Made by a program: the position numbers and the translations under genes. The notes beneath the pieces were generated by a model. That model had not been told where the DNA came from and ran no database searches. It saw nothing but the letters and a program-made list of their open reading frames with translations. This document shows, in pieces, positions 35,245 to 43,205 of a DNA stretch of 47,636 bases; the stretch's first letter is position 1; each line of letters opens with the position of its first letter. This DNA comes from an uncultured Lachnospiraceae bacterium (GTDB lineage: Bacteria; Bacillota; Clostridia; Lachnospirales; Lachnospiraceae): the NCBI GenBank assembly GCA_902775485.1, contig CACYMJ010000019.1, positions 1-47,636 on the forward strand, given 5' to 3'.

Positions 35245-36126
35245 TCAGCCTGCAGATTTGATCAGCTGATACAGTCCTTCGATCGTTTTTGTAATATGTT
35301 TATCCTTGTGCACAAAAACCTGCGAATAAACGGGAAGATCATCTCCCGCCCATTCAAGTCTTATAAGACTTCCTCTTTTTTGTTCCGTCCCGGCGGTCAT
35401 CTCCGGCATCAGGGCAACTCCGAGTCCGTTTGCCGCAAACGCCTTCAGTATTTCCTTACTGCTTGTCTCAAGCACGATATCCGGGCACAGATCATATCGT
35501 TTCATTGTACTTAGGAACATATTTCTGAAACTGCAGTCATGCGCGGTGAGCAGCATCGGAACTCTGTCCAGATCCCGTTCATTTACCTTTTTCTTTTTGG
35601 CCAGTTGATGACCGGGGCTTACGTAAAATCCCAGGAATTCCCGCTGCTTATACAGCAAGGTAAGATTATCATCATCTATCGGCGGATTCAATGTATATAC
35701 CAGATCAAGTTCACCTTTTTTCAAAAGCTCCGGAAACGTATCATGCATGATAAACGAAAGATCGATATCAACTTTAGGATAACGCTTTTTATATTCCATC
35801 AGGATCTGCGGAAAACGGTCATAACATAATGATTCCGATACACCGATCTTCAGTGTTCCGGCAGGCTCATCCGACTCGGGCACTTCACTGTGTATCTCCC
35901 TTTCAAGCTGAAGAAGCCTCTCGGCATAGTCTACAAGGCGCTCTCCTGCGGATGTCAGAACTATTGTCTTCCCCAGGCGTTCAAAAAGATCGCATCCGAG
36001 CTCTTCCTCAAGCTGTTTGATCTGCATCGTTACAGTCGATTGGGCATAACCAAGATCATTTGCAGCCAACGAAAAACTGCCCATTTCCGATATTTTTACA
36101 AATGTTTCCAACTGTGTGATCGTCAT
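35245..36126 (-). CDS. LysR-family transcriptional regulator
   Basis: 293 residues. The winged helix-turn-helix is at 1-60 (MTITQLETFVKISEMGSFSL, then GYAQSTVTMQIKQLEEELGC, then LFERLGKTIVLTSAGERL). The effector-binding domain follows (about 90-293; LKIGVSESLCYDRFPQIL, LDLVYTLNPP, GLGVALMPEM). The effector is unknown. It is divergent from the DinB-like gene across 154 bases containing AT-rich dyads of the T-N11-A sort, so the most likely targets are itself and the DinB-like gene. Confidence 0.92.
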   Translation of the reverse strand: MTITQLETFVKISEMGSFSLAANDLGYAQSTVTMQIKQLEEELGCDLFERLGKTIVLTSAGERLVDYAERLLQLEREIHSEVPESDEPAGTLKIGVSESLCYDRFPQILMEYKKRYPKVDIDLSFIMHDTFPELLKKGELDLVYTLNPPIDDDNLTLLYKQREFLGFYVSPGHQLAKKKKVNERDLDRVPMLLTAHDCSFRNMFLSTMKRYDLCPDIVLETSSKEILKAFAANGLGVALMPEMTAGTEQKRGSLIRLEWAGDDLPVYSQVFVHKDKHITKTIEGLYQLIKSAG

Positions 36127-36201
36127 ATCATCATTCCCGTATTTGTGATCCGGTTAACTGTGTTATCAAATATTTTGAATATCGAATTTGATTATTTCAA
36201 T

Positions 36202-36230
36202 TTTACTGATAGCTTTATCAAGTGTATTAT
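36202..36230 (+). promoter_or_regulatory. Promoter of the DinB-like gene in the LysR divergent region
   Basis: TTTACT, a 17-base spacer and TATTAT end 50 bases upstream of ATG 36281. Just upstream, ATCGAATTTGAT (36181-36192) and AT-rich sequence form an imperfect dyad, a candidate LysR site. Confidence 0.45.
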
Positions 36231-36280
36231 ATGAGACAGAAAAAACAAAATCAAGAAAAACAAATCCGGAGGATATAAAA

Positions 36281-36805
36281 ATGAGAGAATTGATAAAAGT
36301 GATCAAAGATACCGTAATCCCGAACTTTCTGAACATTAAAACATCGATTCAGGCTTATGACAGAGATGCACTCTGCTGTGGCAGCCCATGCTGGAGATGG
36401 GCTTATCACGCTCTTCATTCTGCAGATAAGTGGTTTATTAATCCTTTTGTGTATAACGAGCCGGATTTCCATGAGGAGGGAATGGATAATCCGTATAATC
36501 CGACTAATGTAGTCCTGTCTGACGAACAGCTGCTGGAATACCTCGATAAGATCGAAAAGAAAACTCTTGATTACCTGGATACTCTTACCGATGAGATGCT
36601 GTACGAAAAACCCGAAAACTGCCCTTACACCAGAATGGAGCTGGTTCTTCGGCAGTACAGACATTTATCTTTTCACACCGGCATGTTAAACGGACAGACT
36701 GCCGTTTCCACCGGACAGTTTCCGATGTGGGTATCAGAGACCGATAAATATGTGGATGACGGGATCCTTTTTGGACGATACCGGAAAGGACAGGTTACCC
36801 GTTGA
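36281..36805 (+). CDS. DinB/YfiT-like four-helix metal-binding protein
   Basis: 174 residues from ATG 36281 with CGGAGGA upstream. Helical, with histidines spaced as in DinB-like proteins: WAYHALHSADKWF in helix 2 and YRHLSFHTGMLNGQ in the penultimate helix, a probable three-His metal site. The C-terminus ends in VDDGILFGRYRK. Family members include thiol-dependent transferases (bacillithiol, mycothiol) and many unassigned proteins; no further assignment is possible. It is divergent from LysR and probably controlled by it. Its last 11 bases overlap the 3' end of the acetyltransferase gene on the other strand. Confidence 0.7.
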   Translation: MRELIKVIKDTVIPNFLNIKTSIQAYDRDALCCGSPCWRWAYHALHSADKWFINPFVYNEPDFHEEGMDNPYNPTNVVLSDEQLLEYLDKIEKKTLDYLDTLTDEMLYEKPENCPYTRMELVLRQYRHLSFHTGMLNGQTAVSTGQFPMWVSETDKYVDDGILFGRYRKGQVTR

Positions 36806-37541
36806 CCAACTTCAGAAACTTCTTATCATTCATCTGCTCATTTGTAACATACTCACCATCATGGAACAGAGCATAATTTGTAATGGGAGTCGGTGCATTC
36901 TGTGCATCTTCTCTGCTTTCAATATGAAAAGCATGAAATGGAATATCATTCTCCCCGGCTGTCTGCTCCAAGACCGGAACATACTTTGCATTAAAAGGAC
37001 ACTGGCTCGTGTAATATAAAACATATCCCTTCTCATTTATGTGCGGATGCCTGGCGCAATCTTTGAACCGTGGTACATCCGCCTTCTTATCAAAGGGTAA
37101 ATACCAGAGCTGAATACCATTATCAGCTTCATCACCTACGATAAAACCTTTGTACTTCAGGAACTTCGGATCAGCCAGAAACGGCTTTTTCTTTGCCGCA
37201 CATAAAATGCACAGCCCCTTTCGTCCTTTATCTTTGCTATCCTCTATACAGGCATTCAGCAGTTCCGAGGAGTATCCATGCCCCTTGAAAGACCCGGACA
37301 CCCACAGGCAGTCGATGTACATATACCCTTCTGCCTCTATCGGGATCCAGGCATTTTCCGCCGGGATATATTCTATAAAGCACTTTCCGCGCTCCACACT
37401 TTTCAGAAAAACAAGTCCTTCGTCAAACCTGTCAGCAAGCCAGGCCTTCTTTGAGGATACCTGCACATCCTTATTATTGGAAATCGCACAGCAGATGTGT
37501 TCCTTTTCCAGATTTTCCTTTGTTACTCTGATATATTCCAT
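36795..37541 (-). CDS. GNAT acetyltransferase with C-terminal YoaP-like domain
   Basis: 248 residues from ATG 37541 with GGGAGA upstream. N-terminal GNAT fold (about 1-150): IDCLWVSGSFKGHGYSSELL is the acetyl-CoA-binding stretch, with GHGYSS in place of the usual Q/R-x-x-G-x-G/A. The C-terminal ~95 residues form the YoaP-like domain, with YVLYYTSQCPFNAKYVP resembling a thioredoxin-like Cys-Pro site. The substrate is unknown. It lies 30 bases downstream of the first VOC gene on the same strand. Confidence 0.82.
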   Translation of the reverse strand: MEYIRVTKENLEKEHICCAISNNKDVQVSSKKAWLADRFDEGLVFLKSVERGKCFIEYIPAENAWIPIEAEGYMYIDCLWVSGSFKGHGYSSELLNACIEDSKDKGRKGLCILCAAKKKPFLADPKFLKYKGFIVGDEADNGIQLWYLPFDKKADVPRFKDCARHPHINEKGYVLYYTSQCPFNAKYVPVLEQTAGENDIPFHAFHIESREDAQNAPTPITNYALFHDGEYVTNEQMNDKKFLKLVNG

Positions 37542-37571
37542 ATGCTCAATTCTCCCTTTACCCCGGTATGT

Positions 37572-37964
37572 TTACCTCTCTGCATCCTTCTCTTCATAAG
37601 GCTTATTCCAGGATCCGATCTCGATCAGATTTCCCTCCGGATCGGCGATATAACATGTTCTCTGTCCCCAGGGTTCAAGCTCCGGCTCCAGCACAGGTGT
37701 GGCACCGTTCTTTATCGCATTCTTGTATGCAGCATCAACCTCATCAAAGGTATCAACATAGAGTGCGATCTCCGAATGACCATTCAGCCCTTTAACATAC
37801 TCATACCGGCGTCCGGTCATCTTTTCAAAATCACCCCTGCCGTACAGCAGAAACAGCGTTCCGTCTTTCACAAGATATACATTGGAAGCATCCTCCGCTT
37901 CCCTGATCTCAAATCCGAGCACATCCCTGTAGAAGCGGATCATCTTCGCCATATCTTCAACCAA
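37572..37964 (-). CDS. VOC (glyoxalase/bleomycin-resistance-like) protein, copy 1, altered start
   Basis: 130 residues from a TTG at 37964. The protein matches the second copy (40631-41047) almost residue for residue: FYRDVLGFEI, EDASNVYLVKDGTLFLL, LNGHSEIALYVDTFDEVDAA, LEPWGQRTCYIADPEGNLIE. In copy 2 translation begins MRLDGFGLLVEDM. Here the equivalent codons are preceded by AGGAGG and an ATG, but that ATG is out of frame and yields only eight codons. The gene must therefore start at TTG 37964 or ATG 37952, losing the first beta strand, or be a decaying copy. Substrate or ligand unknown. It follows the WYL regulator by 23 bases. Confidence 0.75.
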   Translation of the reverse strand: MVEDMAKMIRFYRDVLGFEIREAEDASNVYLVKDGTLFLLYGRGDFEKMTGRRYEYVKGLNGHSEIALYVDTFDEVDAAYKNAIKNGATPVLEPELEPWGQRTCYIADPEGNLIEIGSWNKPYEEKDAER

Positions 37965-37987
37965 TAATCCAAAACCGTTGCATCCTC

Positions 37988-38893
37988 CTACTTGTACATT
38001 ATTGTCATTTTCTGTACCATACCGGCAATAATCTCTCTTGCCTCTTTCGGTTCAAGCACTTCTGCCTTATCTCCAAAAGTTAACAACCAGGTGATCAGGT
38101 TTTCCATATCCGTATAATCTGCGGTAAATAGAAGTCTGCCATCATCGCTCTCTGTAAAACATGAAGGACCATACTCTTCAACCAACCGCCACTTCTGATC
38201 CGGTTCAAACAATGCCTTCACTTTTATCCCACCCGGAAATATCTTTTCATTGGAAAGATCCGGCAACGGAACCTCACGATTTGCGTCAAAAGGGCCTATA
38301 TGCCTGATATTATCCATACGATTCAGCTTAAACATTCTGAAATCGTTTCTCAGTAGGCAATAGCCGTAAACATACCAGCTTGTCCATTTGAAGATCAGAT
38401 AATATGGTTCAATTTCTCTTTCAGTATCCCCTCCCGGTGAATAGTACCGAAACCTGATAGTCTTCTTTAAACCGATCGCATCCTGTATGGTCTCTATCTT
38501 GGGAGCAAGCGTTTCCCGGTACCATGATGACAGATCGATCAGAATAGAATCTCTGCCGGAGATGAATTCAGAGGATCCTGCCTGAATCTTCTCCATAAGC
38601 CGGCCGTAATAGCTGTTTCCGCTCACGCTGTCCAGACTCCGAAGCCCGGCCAGGATCATCTGCATATCCTTCGACGTCAGGATCGTCCTGTCTATCCGGT
38701 AGCCGTCCATAATACTGATTCCGCCTCCGGTTCCCTGCACTGTTTTTATGGGAATCCCCGCTTTGCACAGATCCTCGATATCACGGTTTATTGTTCTTTT
38801 TGAAACCTCAAACTGTTCTGCCAGTTTAGGAGCTGTTGTTTTCTCTTCCTGCAGCAGCACAGAAAGTATTCCGATCAGCCTGTCTATCTTCAT
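37988..38893 (-). CDS. WYL-domain transcriptional regulator (HTH_11 plus WYL)
   Basis: 301 residues from ATG 38893; an in-frame GTG at 38917 is possible, and GGGAGG lies 12 bases before the ATG. The N-terminal DeoR-type helix-turn-helix reads KLAEQFEVSKRTINRDIEDL, followed by a wing (GGGISIMDGYRID). The WYL domain (about 130-215) has IRFRYYSPGGD, EPYYLIFKWTSWYVYGYCLL and FKLNRMDNI, and the C-terminal WCX-like part ends with ITWLLTFGDKAEVLEPKE. WYL proteins sense ligands such as nucleic acids or nucleotides. The gene has a promoter whose -35 box is covered by a tandem repeat, a likely autoregulatory site. Confidence 0.9.
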   Translation of the reverse strand: MKIDRLIGILSVLLQEEKTTAPKLAEQFEVSKRTINRDIEDLCKAGIPIKTVQGTGGGISIMDGYRIDRTILTSKDMQMILAGLRSLDSVSGNSYYGRLMEKIQAGSSEFISGRDSILIDLSSWYRETLAPKIETIQDAIGLKKTIRFRYYSPGGDTEREIEPYYLIFKWTSWYVYGYCLLRNDFRMFKLNRMDNIRHIGPFDANREVPLPDLSNEKIFPGGIKVKALFEPDQKWRLVEEYGPSCFTESDDGRLLFTADYTDMENLITWLLTFGDKAEVLEPKEAREIIAGMVQKMTIMYK

Positions 38894-38967
38894 TCCCGGG
38901 TAAAGCCTCCCTTTCACGCTCCATCTGTATCATACCAAGGCTAACACGACAACTGTATGTCATGTTT

Positions 38968-38995
38968 ATTATAACATTTGAAATTTTTTCTCCAA
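38968..38995 (-). promoter_or_regulatory. Promoter of the WYL regulator gene
   Basis: On the minus strand TTGGAG, a 16-base spacer and a perfect TATAAT. The -35 box overlaps the end of the tandem repeat at 38992-39012. Confidence 0.55.
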
Positions 38996-39012
38996 GTGAG
39001 CCCAAGTGAGCC
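38992..39012 (-). repeat. Tandem repeat, putative operator of the WYL regulator
   Basis: On the minus strand GGCTCACTTGGGCTCACTTGG: two copies of GCTCACTTGG with a period of 10 bases (one helical turn), covering the -35 region. A similar doublet recurs at 41157-41178. Confidence 0.5.
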
Positions 39013-39047
39013 CCATCCATAAAACCTGTATTCCTTAGTTTTTTCCT

Positions 39048-40580
39048 TCATTTTTGCCTCTTTGTGTTCTTCAGTAACAATGTCAAAATGAAACCAAGCA
39101 CCAGCAAGCCCGCAGCCACCATAAAGACCACTCCCATAGCATTATGATAGACTGCATTGATAATGCTGCGTAATGCATCCTGATCCTTTACGGACAGTGT
39201 TAAGGGATCAACATTTCCCATCTTTTGCATATACATTTTTGCATTGGCGCTGAATTCTTCATCGGACAGATTAAGAGGAGTATATGTGTTGATCGCATCC
39301 CGCAGTCCGCTGACTGCACCCAAAGTCAGAACAACGCCAATGATACCGGTTCCCATAGACATTCCCAGACTTTGTCCCGTCGAGACCAGTCCGGAGCAGC
39401 TGTTCTGTGACTGCGGCGGAATCGTTGACAGCGGCACGTCTACGCTGAGCGACATGGGGAAACCCAAACCCGCTCCATATATAAACATTCCCGGCAACAG
39501 ACTCAGAAAACCTGTATCAGCTGTAAACTGATCTTTCAGGATAAAACATCCGCCGACAGCTATCACAAATCCTATGAGCATACTGTATCTGTGCCCTATT
39601 TTCATGGCCATTTTTGGTGCTGCGAGAGATACTGACAGCATTCCGATGGTCATGGGCATAAGTATCAGACCCGTTTCAAAGGCCGACAGTTTCAAAACGG
39701 ACAACAGAAAAACAGATACAGCAAACATCGTGCCTGCCATAACAAGTGCCGTGATCAAGCGTATCAGCGTTCCGTTGCTCAGATTGCGATCTTTCAGAAG
39801 CGTGACATCAAAGAGAGGCGTCTTGCCTGCCTTGCCGCGTTTTATCTCGAAAAATCCAAACATCAGAATTATAACGATACTTACGATTATCAGGATTACG
39901 CAAAACTTTATGTTTTTGTCGGACAACTGAAGTATTCCCGACATTAACAGAAGCAGTCCCGCAACAGATAAGACCGAACCCGTAATATCAAAGTCGTTTC
40001 GTGAGGCGGTAACGGCAAAATCCGCGATCTTTCTATAGTTGATAAGAACAAAAACAACTATGATCAACTCAAAACCGAAGCCGAAACGCCAGGACAAAAA
40101 TGTTGTGACCAGACCTCCGAACAGCGGACCTATAGCTACCGCGATACCTGCCATGGTGCTTACTACCGCAAGTGCCTTTGTCCTAAGTATACCTTCGTAA
40201 GTTCCGCTGATGATGGAAATCAAAGCCGGACCCATCAACGCGCTCCCTATGCCTTCCAGAAGAGCCCATCCGATAAAAAGTGCCGTGGCATTGGGACTTA
40301 TGGCCGCTATCAGATCTCCGACACCGTAGATGACCATACCCAGAAAGAAAATCTTTCGTTTGCCGATGATGTCCTGAAGTTTGGCACTTATCAACATAAG
40401 CGACGCCGTTATGAGTGTGTAAAAACTAACCATTTTTTGGATAGTTCCCACATTGGTATCCAGATCGATGACTACCTGTGACATAGATACATTCATAAAG
40501 GTAGAATCCAGAGCACTTATAAAGGCTGCAGCTGCAACCACAACCAGCGGCATCCAGGATATGTTCTTTGAACTGTTCAT
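39048..40580 (-). CDS. MFS transporter, DHA2 (14-TM, EmrB/QacA-like) family
   Basis: 510 residues from ATG 40580 with AAAGGAG upstream. It starts WMPLVVVAAAAFISALDSTF, with the conserved first-helix Asp of DHA2 proteins (ALDSTFMNVSMSQV). Motif A, normally in the loop between helices 2 and 3, reads LQDIIGKRKIFFLG here, and motif C is GPLFGGLVTTFLSWRFGF. About 14 membrane helices are visible, with an extended loop near 425-470 (LNLSDEEFSANAKMYMQKMG). It is probably a proton-driven drug or metabolite exporter. It lies between VOC copy 2 (50 bases upstream) and the WYL gene. Confidence 0.93.
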   Translation of the reverse strand: MNSSKNISWMPLVVVAAAAFISALDSTFMNVSMSQVVIDLDTNVGTIQKMVSFYTLITASLMLISAKLQDIIGKRKIFFLGMVIYGVGDLIAAISPNATALFIGWALLEGIGSALMGPALISIISGTYEGILRTKALAVVSTMAGIAVAIGPLFGGLVTTFLSWRFGFGFELIIVVFVLINYRKIADFAVTASRNDFDITGSVLSVAGLLLLMSGILQLSDKNIKFCVILIIVSIVIILMFGFFEIKRGKAGKTPLFDVTLLKDRNLSNGTLIRLITALVMAGTMFAVSVFLLSVLKLSAFETGLILMPMTIGMLSVSLAAPKMAMKIGHRYSMLIGFVIAVGGCFILKDQFTADTGFLSLLPGMFIYGAGLGFPMSLSVDVPLSTIPPQSQNSCSGLVSTGQSLGMSMGTGIIGVVLTLGAVSGLRDAINTYTPLNLSDEEFSANAKMYMQKMGNVDPLTLSVKDQDALRSIINAVYHNAMGVVFMVAAGLLVLGFILTLLLKNTKRQK

Positions 40581-40630
40581 TATATCTCCTTTCTCTTCCT
40601 ATCGGGTTATATATAAGAATACCCTTTTCC

Positions 40631-41047
40631 TTACCTTCCTGCATCCTTTTCTTCAAATGGCTTATTCCATGAACCGATCTCAATCAGATTTCCCTCCGGA
40701 TCAGCGATATAGCAGGTTCTTTGTCCCCACGGTTCCAGCTCGGGCGAAAGTACCGGTGTAGCACCATTCTCTATGGCATTCTTGAAAGCAGCATCCACTT
40801 CATCAAATGTATCGACATACAGAGCGATCTCCGAATGACCATTCAGCCCCTTAATATACTCATACCGGCGGCTTGTCATCTTTTCAAAATCCTTCCTGCC
40901 GAACAGCAGAAACAACGTTCCGTCTTTCACTAGATATACATTGGAAGCATCCTCCGCTTCCTTGATCTCAAATCCAAGCACATCCCTGTAAAAGCGGATC
41001 ATCTTTGCCATATCCTCAACCAACAATCCAAAACCGTCCAACCTCAT
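40631..41047 (-). CDS. VOC (glyoxalase/bleomycin-resistance-like) protein, copy 2
   Basis: 138 residues from ATG 41047 with GAGGAGG 9 bases upstream. Two beta-alpha-beta-beta-beta units: MRLDGFGLLVEDMAKMIRFY, GTLFLLFGRKDF, then HSEIALYVDTFDEVDAAFK, TPVLSPELEPWGQRTCYIAD, EGNLIEIGSWNKP. The terminal Glu of PEGNLIEI is the usual metal ligand. It is nearly identical to copy 1 at 37572-37964 (about a dozen substitutions). Next to a DHA2 exporter, a role in binding or modifying a toxic compound is possible but not shown. Confidence 0.88.
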   Translation of the reverse strand: MRLDGFGLLVEDMAKMIRFYRDVLGFEIKEAEDASNVYLVKDGTLFLLFGRKDFEKMTSRRYEYIKGLNGHSEIALYVDTFDEVDAAFKNAIENGATPVLSPELEPWGQRTCYIADPEGNLIEIGSWNKPFEEKDAGR

Positions 41048-41051
41048 AAAT

Positions 41052-41183
41052 TCAAGCCTCCTCTTTTCTCATGCATTCTTCAAGTGTCAGCACATTGCAG
41101 CCTTTATCCGTATAGTACTTAAACATCTCATCCATCTTTTTCAGATCATAACTCGTCCAAGTGAGCTTCAAGTGAGCCATCAT
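41052..41183 (-). CDS. Possible small ORF or gene remnant of 43 codons
   Basis: Reading from ATG 41183 gives 43 codons ending TGA at 41052, with protein-like composition (for example DLKKMDEMFKYYTDKGCNVL, then TLEECMRKEEA). It is in the same frame as the preceding GNAT gene, three codons after that gene's stop. It has no clear ribosome binding site of its own. Its last codons contain the ribosome binding site of VOC copy 2. I do not recognise it. It could be the tail of a deleted gene or a leader peptide. Confidence 0.3.
   Translation of the reverse strand: MMAHLKLTWTSYDLKKMDEMFKYYTDKGCNVLTLEECMRKEEA
41157..41178 (-). repeat. Second GCTCACTTG doublet upstream of VOC copy 2
   Basis: On the minus strand GGCTCACTTGAAGCTCACTTGG: two copies of GCTCACTTG with a period of 11 bases, against 10 in the copy before the WYL gene. 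It lies 110 bases upstream of VOC copy 2. A candidate second binding site for the WYL regulator. Confidence 0.45.
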
Positions 41184-41192
41184 TACTGACGT

Positions 41193-41822
41193 TTATCCGA
41201 ATATCTGTCCCGGGAGCTTCAGTTTTTCTTTTGGTGGAAACTCTTTATCAAACTCCTCCACATCCTCGTCCTTCACATAGTACCCCTGCGGAGTCTGATA
41301 TACGCCGGTAACATCATCCAGATATCCCGGGATCAGTTCCTTACATAGAAAGAATGATGAATCGGCATCCTCCGGCAGGTCATGGTATCTTATGCCGAAT
41401 TTGCTTGCATAGTCAAAACCGCTCTTGCCATAGAAGTCAATGTTTCCTTCAAAAAGAACGGCCCCGAAGCCCATTGCGGCTGCTTTTTCCAAAGAATGAT
41501 CCAGTATGGCTTTTCCGTAGCCTTTGCGCTTAAGATCAGGAAGGATACCTATCGGTCCCATTGTAAGTACAGGTATAATTCTTCCGTCATCCGCTTCGAT
41601 GATCGTTTTCATGAACATATTCTGCCCGATAAGGAGTCCTTCCTTTTCCATCACAAAATCCAGCTCCTTCACAAATGCAGGATCGTCGCGAAGCACATGT
41701 ATCACGTAATGCTCTGAGCACCCCGGTTTGTAAACGTTCCAGAATGATTCTCTTACCAGATTTTCAACAGCCCTGTGATCCTCTTCTCTTTCCGATCTTA
41801 TCGTATAATCGTTTATATTCAT
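41193..41822 (-). CDS. GNAT family N-acetyltransferase (YhbS-like)
   Basis: 209 residues from ATG 41822, with GGAGG upstream in the end of the previous gene. The fold shows IRSEREEDHRAVENLVRESF at the N-terminus, VLTMGPIGILPDLKRKGYGK (beta-4 and the acetyl-CoA loop, R-K-G-Y-G-K) and AVLFEGNIDFYGKSGF (beta-5). The C-terminal ~55 residues extend the fold. It begins 1 base after the XRE-membrane gene stop, so the two are coupled. Substrate unknown. Confidence 0.88.
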   Translation of the reverse strand: MNINDYTIRSEREEDHRAVENLVRESFWNVYKPGCSEHYVIHVLRDDPAFVKELDFVMEKEGLLIGQNMFMKTIIEADDGRIIPVLTMGPIGILPDLKRKGYGKAILDHSLEKAAAMGFGAVLFEGNIDFYGKSGFDYASKFGIRYHDLPEDADSSFFLCKELIPGYLDDVTGVYQTPQGYYVKDEDVEEFDKEFPPKEKLKLPGQIFG

Positions 41823-41823
41823 C

Positions 41824-42444
41824 TCATTTCCTCCATAGTAAAACTTTCCCTTTTCCGATCAGTAAACCCTTCACGACCAGAATGGCCAGACAAACGATGC
41901 CTGCATAGGGCTGTCTTGTCAGAATAAATACTGCTGAACATGCTATTGACAACACCATTCCCGTCACAAGCCGATGATGATTCCAGACCGGCTTTTCAAA
42001 ACGGCAGATGATAACACCACAGATACCGTTCAGAGCAGTCACGGCAATCAAAGCGGCAAACACTGTTTTAATCCACGTACTTATGCTCGTGATCGCATAC
42101 AGCGATACCGAAGCCGGAGTATCTGTTCCGTTTCCGAATATAGGCAAAAGCAACAGCAATACCAAAAAGACATCCAATATATTGCAGATCAGTGATATGT
42201 ACTTATCCATACATTCTTTCTTCTCATCTGCCGCCGCAGAAATGATTTCTTCCGGGCAGATCAGATCATCAATAGACACAGAAAAGAACTTCGATATTTC
42301 CTTAAGTGAATCAAGACTTGGATAGCCCCGGCCCTGTTCCCATTTTGAGATTGCAGTCCTTGAAACAAACAGAGCCTCCGCCAGTTCTTCCTGCGTCATT
42401 GATCTGGATTTTCTTAATTCCTGTAATTTTTCGTTAAATTCCAT
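41824..42444 (-). CDS. XRE-family regulator with C-terminal membrane segments
   Basis: 206 residues from ATG 42444 with AGGAG upstream. The Cro/CI helix-turn-helix at 1-65 reads KLQELRKSRSMTQEELAEAL, then FVSRTAISKWEQGRGYPSLD, then FSVSIDDLICPEE. After a short charged linker, about four hydrophobic helices follow: ISLICNILDVFLVLLLLLPI, then ~128-148, 160-175 and 180-198. Such membrane-tethered XRE regulators are common in Firmicutes and are often linked to envelope stress or resistance genes. It overlaps the end of the PAP2 gene by 11 bases and precedes GNAT by 1 base. Confidence 0.85.
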   Translation of the reverse strand: MEFNEKLQELRKSRSMTQEELAEALFVSRTAISKWEQGRGYPSLDSLKEISKFFSVSIDDLICPEEIISAAADEKKECMDKYISLICNILDVFLVLLLLLPIFGNGTDTPASVSLYAITSISTWIKTVFAALIAVTALNGICGVIICRFEKPVWNHHRLVTGMVLSIACSAVFILTRQPYAGIVCLAILVVKGLLIGKGKVLLWRK

Positions 42445-43114
42445 CTTTGCTCCTGTCGGCTTTCTTTGCCTTGTCCAAATACAAAACGGTTGCCCTGTAC
42501 AACATATATAGCCCCGCACTTAATAATACGGAGCCAATTATATCTGTCGCCCAGTGTACCCCCGAGATCAGCCTTCCGATCGCCATAAATGCGGAAAAAG
42601 CAATCGCAAACACCGCAACTGCTTTTCTCATCATAGCATATAAAACTCTCCTGTTCGCCTGGAACATCAAAGTCGGCATCACACTCAGTACCAGTAATGT
42701 CGTTGATGACGGATAGGAGCCTTCTTGCCTTCCCTCTATCAGGACAGGCCTGAAATTGATCGGGATCATCTCAAATATCAGGTAGCAGGCTATGACCAGC
42801 ACATAATAGACGCCCAATAACAGGATGTCCTGATCAACCTTTAGCAGGCTCCTTCTCTTTATCAGCTGCATCAACCCCATCATACCAAAGCACAGACATA
42901 TAAATATGGGAACAAGCCCCAGCCAGTCCGTGATCGTATACAGTGTCATGTGCACGCCGGTCAGCTGATGGAACCATACATTAAAATCAGCAAACCCGAT
43001 CTTTGTTCCGTTCTGCCCCACGGCCTGTACATCAACCCATTGGATCAAAACAGTCCACAGGGCAAACGCACCTATCAACCCTGCACCTGCCAGCAGATTT
43101 CTTTTTTTATTCAT
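42434..43114 (-). CDS. PAP2-superfamily membrane protein with altered catalytic motif
   Basis: 226 residues from ATG 43114 with AAAGGAC upstream; five to six membrane helices. The PAP2 phosphatase motifs are recognisable: FRPVL at 121-125, then YPSSTTLLVLS where PSGH is expected (Pro135-Ser-Ser-Thr138), and GRLISGVHWATD with Arg181, His187 and Asp191 intact. The His of the PSGH motif is replaced by Thr138, so activity may be lost or altered. Family members dephosphorylate lipid phosphates such as undecaprenyl pyrophosphate or phosphatidate. It is the first gene before the XRE and GNAT genes. Two perfect inverted repeats lie in its upstream region. Confidence 0.8.
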   Translation of the reverse strand: MNKKRNLLAGAGLIGAFALWTVLIQWVDVQAVGQNGTKIGFADFNVWFHQLTGVHMTLYTITDWLGLVPIFICLCFGMMGLMQLIKRRSLLKVDQDILLLGVYYVLVIACYLIFEMIPINFRPVLIEGRQEGSYPSSTTLLVLSVMPTLMFQANRRVLYAMMRKAVAVFAIAFSAFMAIGRLISGVHWATDIIGSVLLSAGLYMLYRATVLYLDKAKKADRSKDGI

Positions 43115-43137
43115 GTTCTCTTCGTCCTTTCATAAGT

Positions 43138-43153
43138 ATTGCCTGTTGGCAAT
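43138..43153. promoter_or_regulatory. Inverted repeat upstream of the PAP2 gene
   Basis: ATTGCC, the loop TGTT and GGCAAT: a perfect 6-bp dyad 24 bases before the PAP2 start codon. Its position suggests an operator or leader hairpin. No regulator can be assigned. Confidence 0.3.
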
Positions 43154-43205
43154 CTGAAAGTAACAAAGATCCATGAAAGAAGAAAAGAAACGTACCGTCA
43201 CGTCC

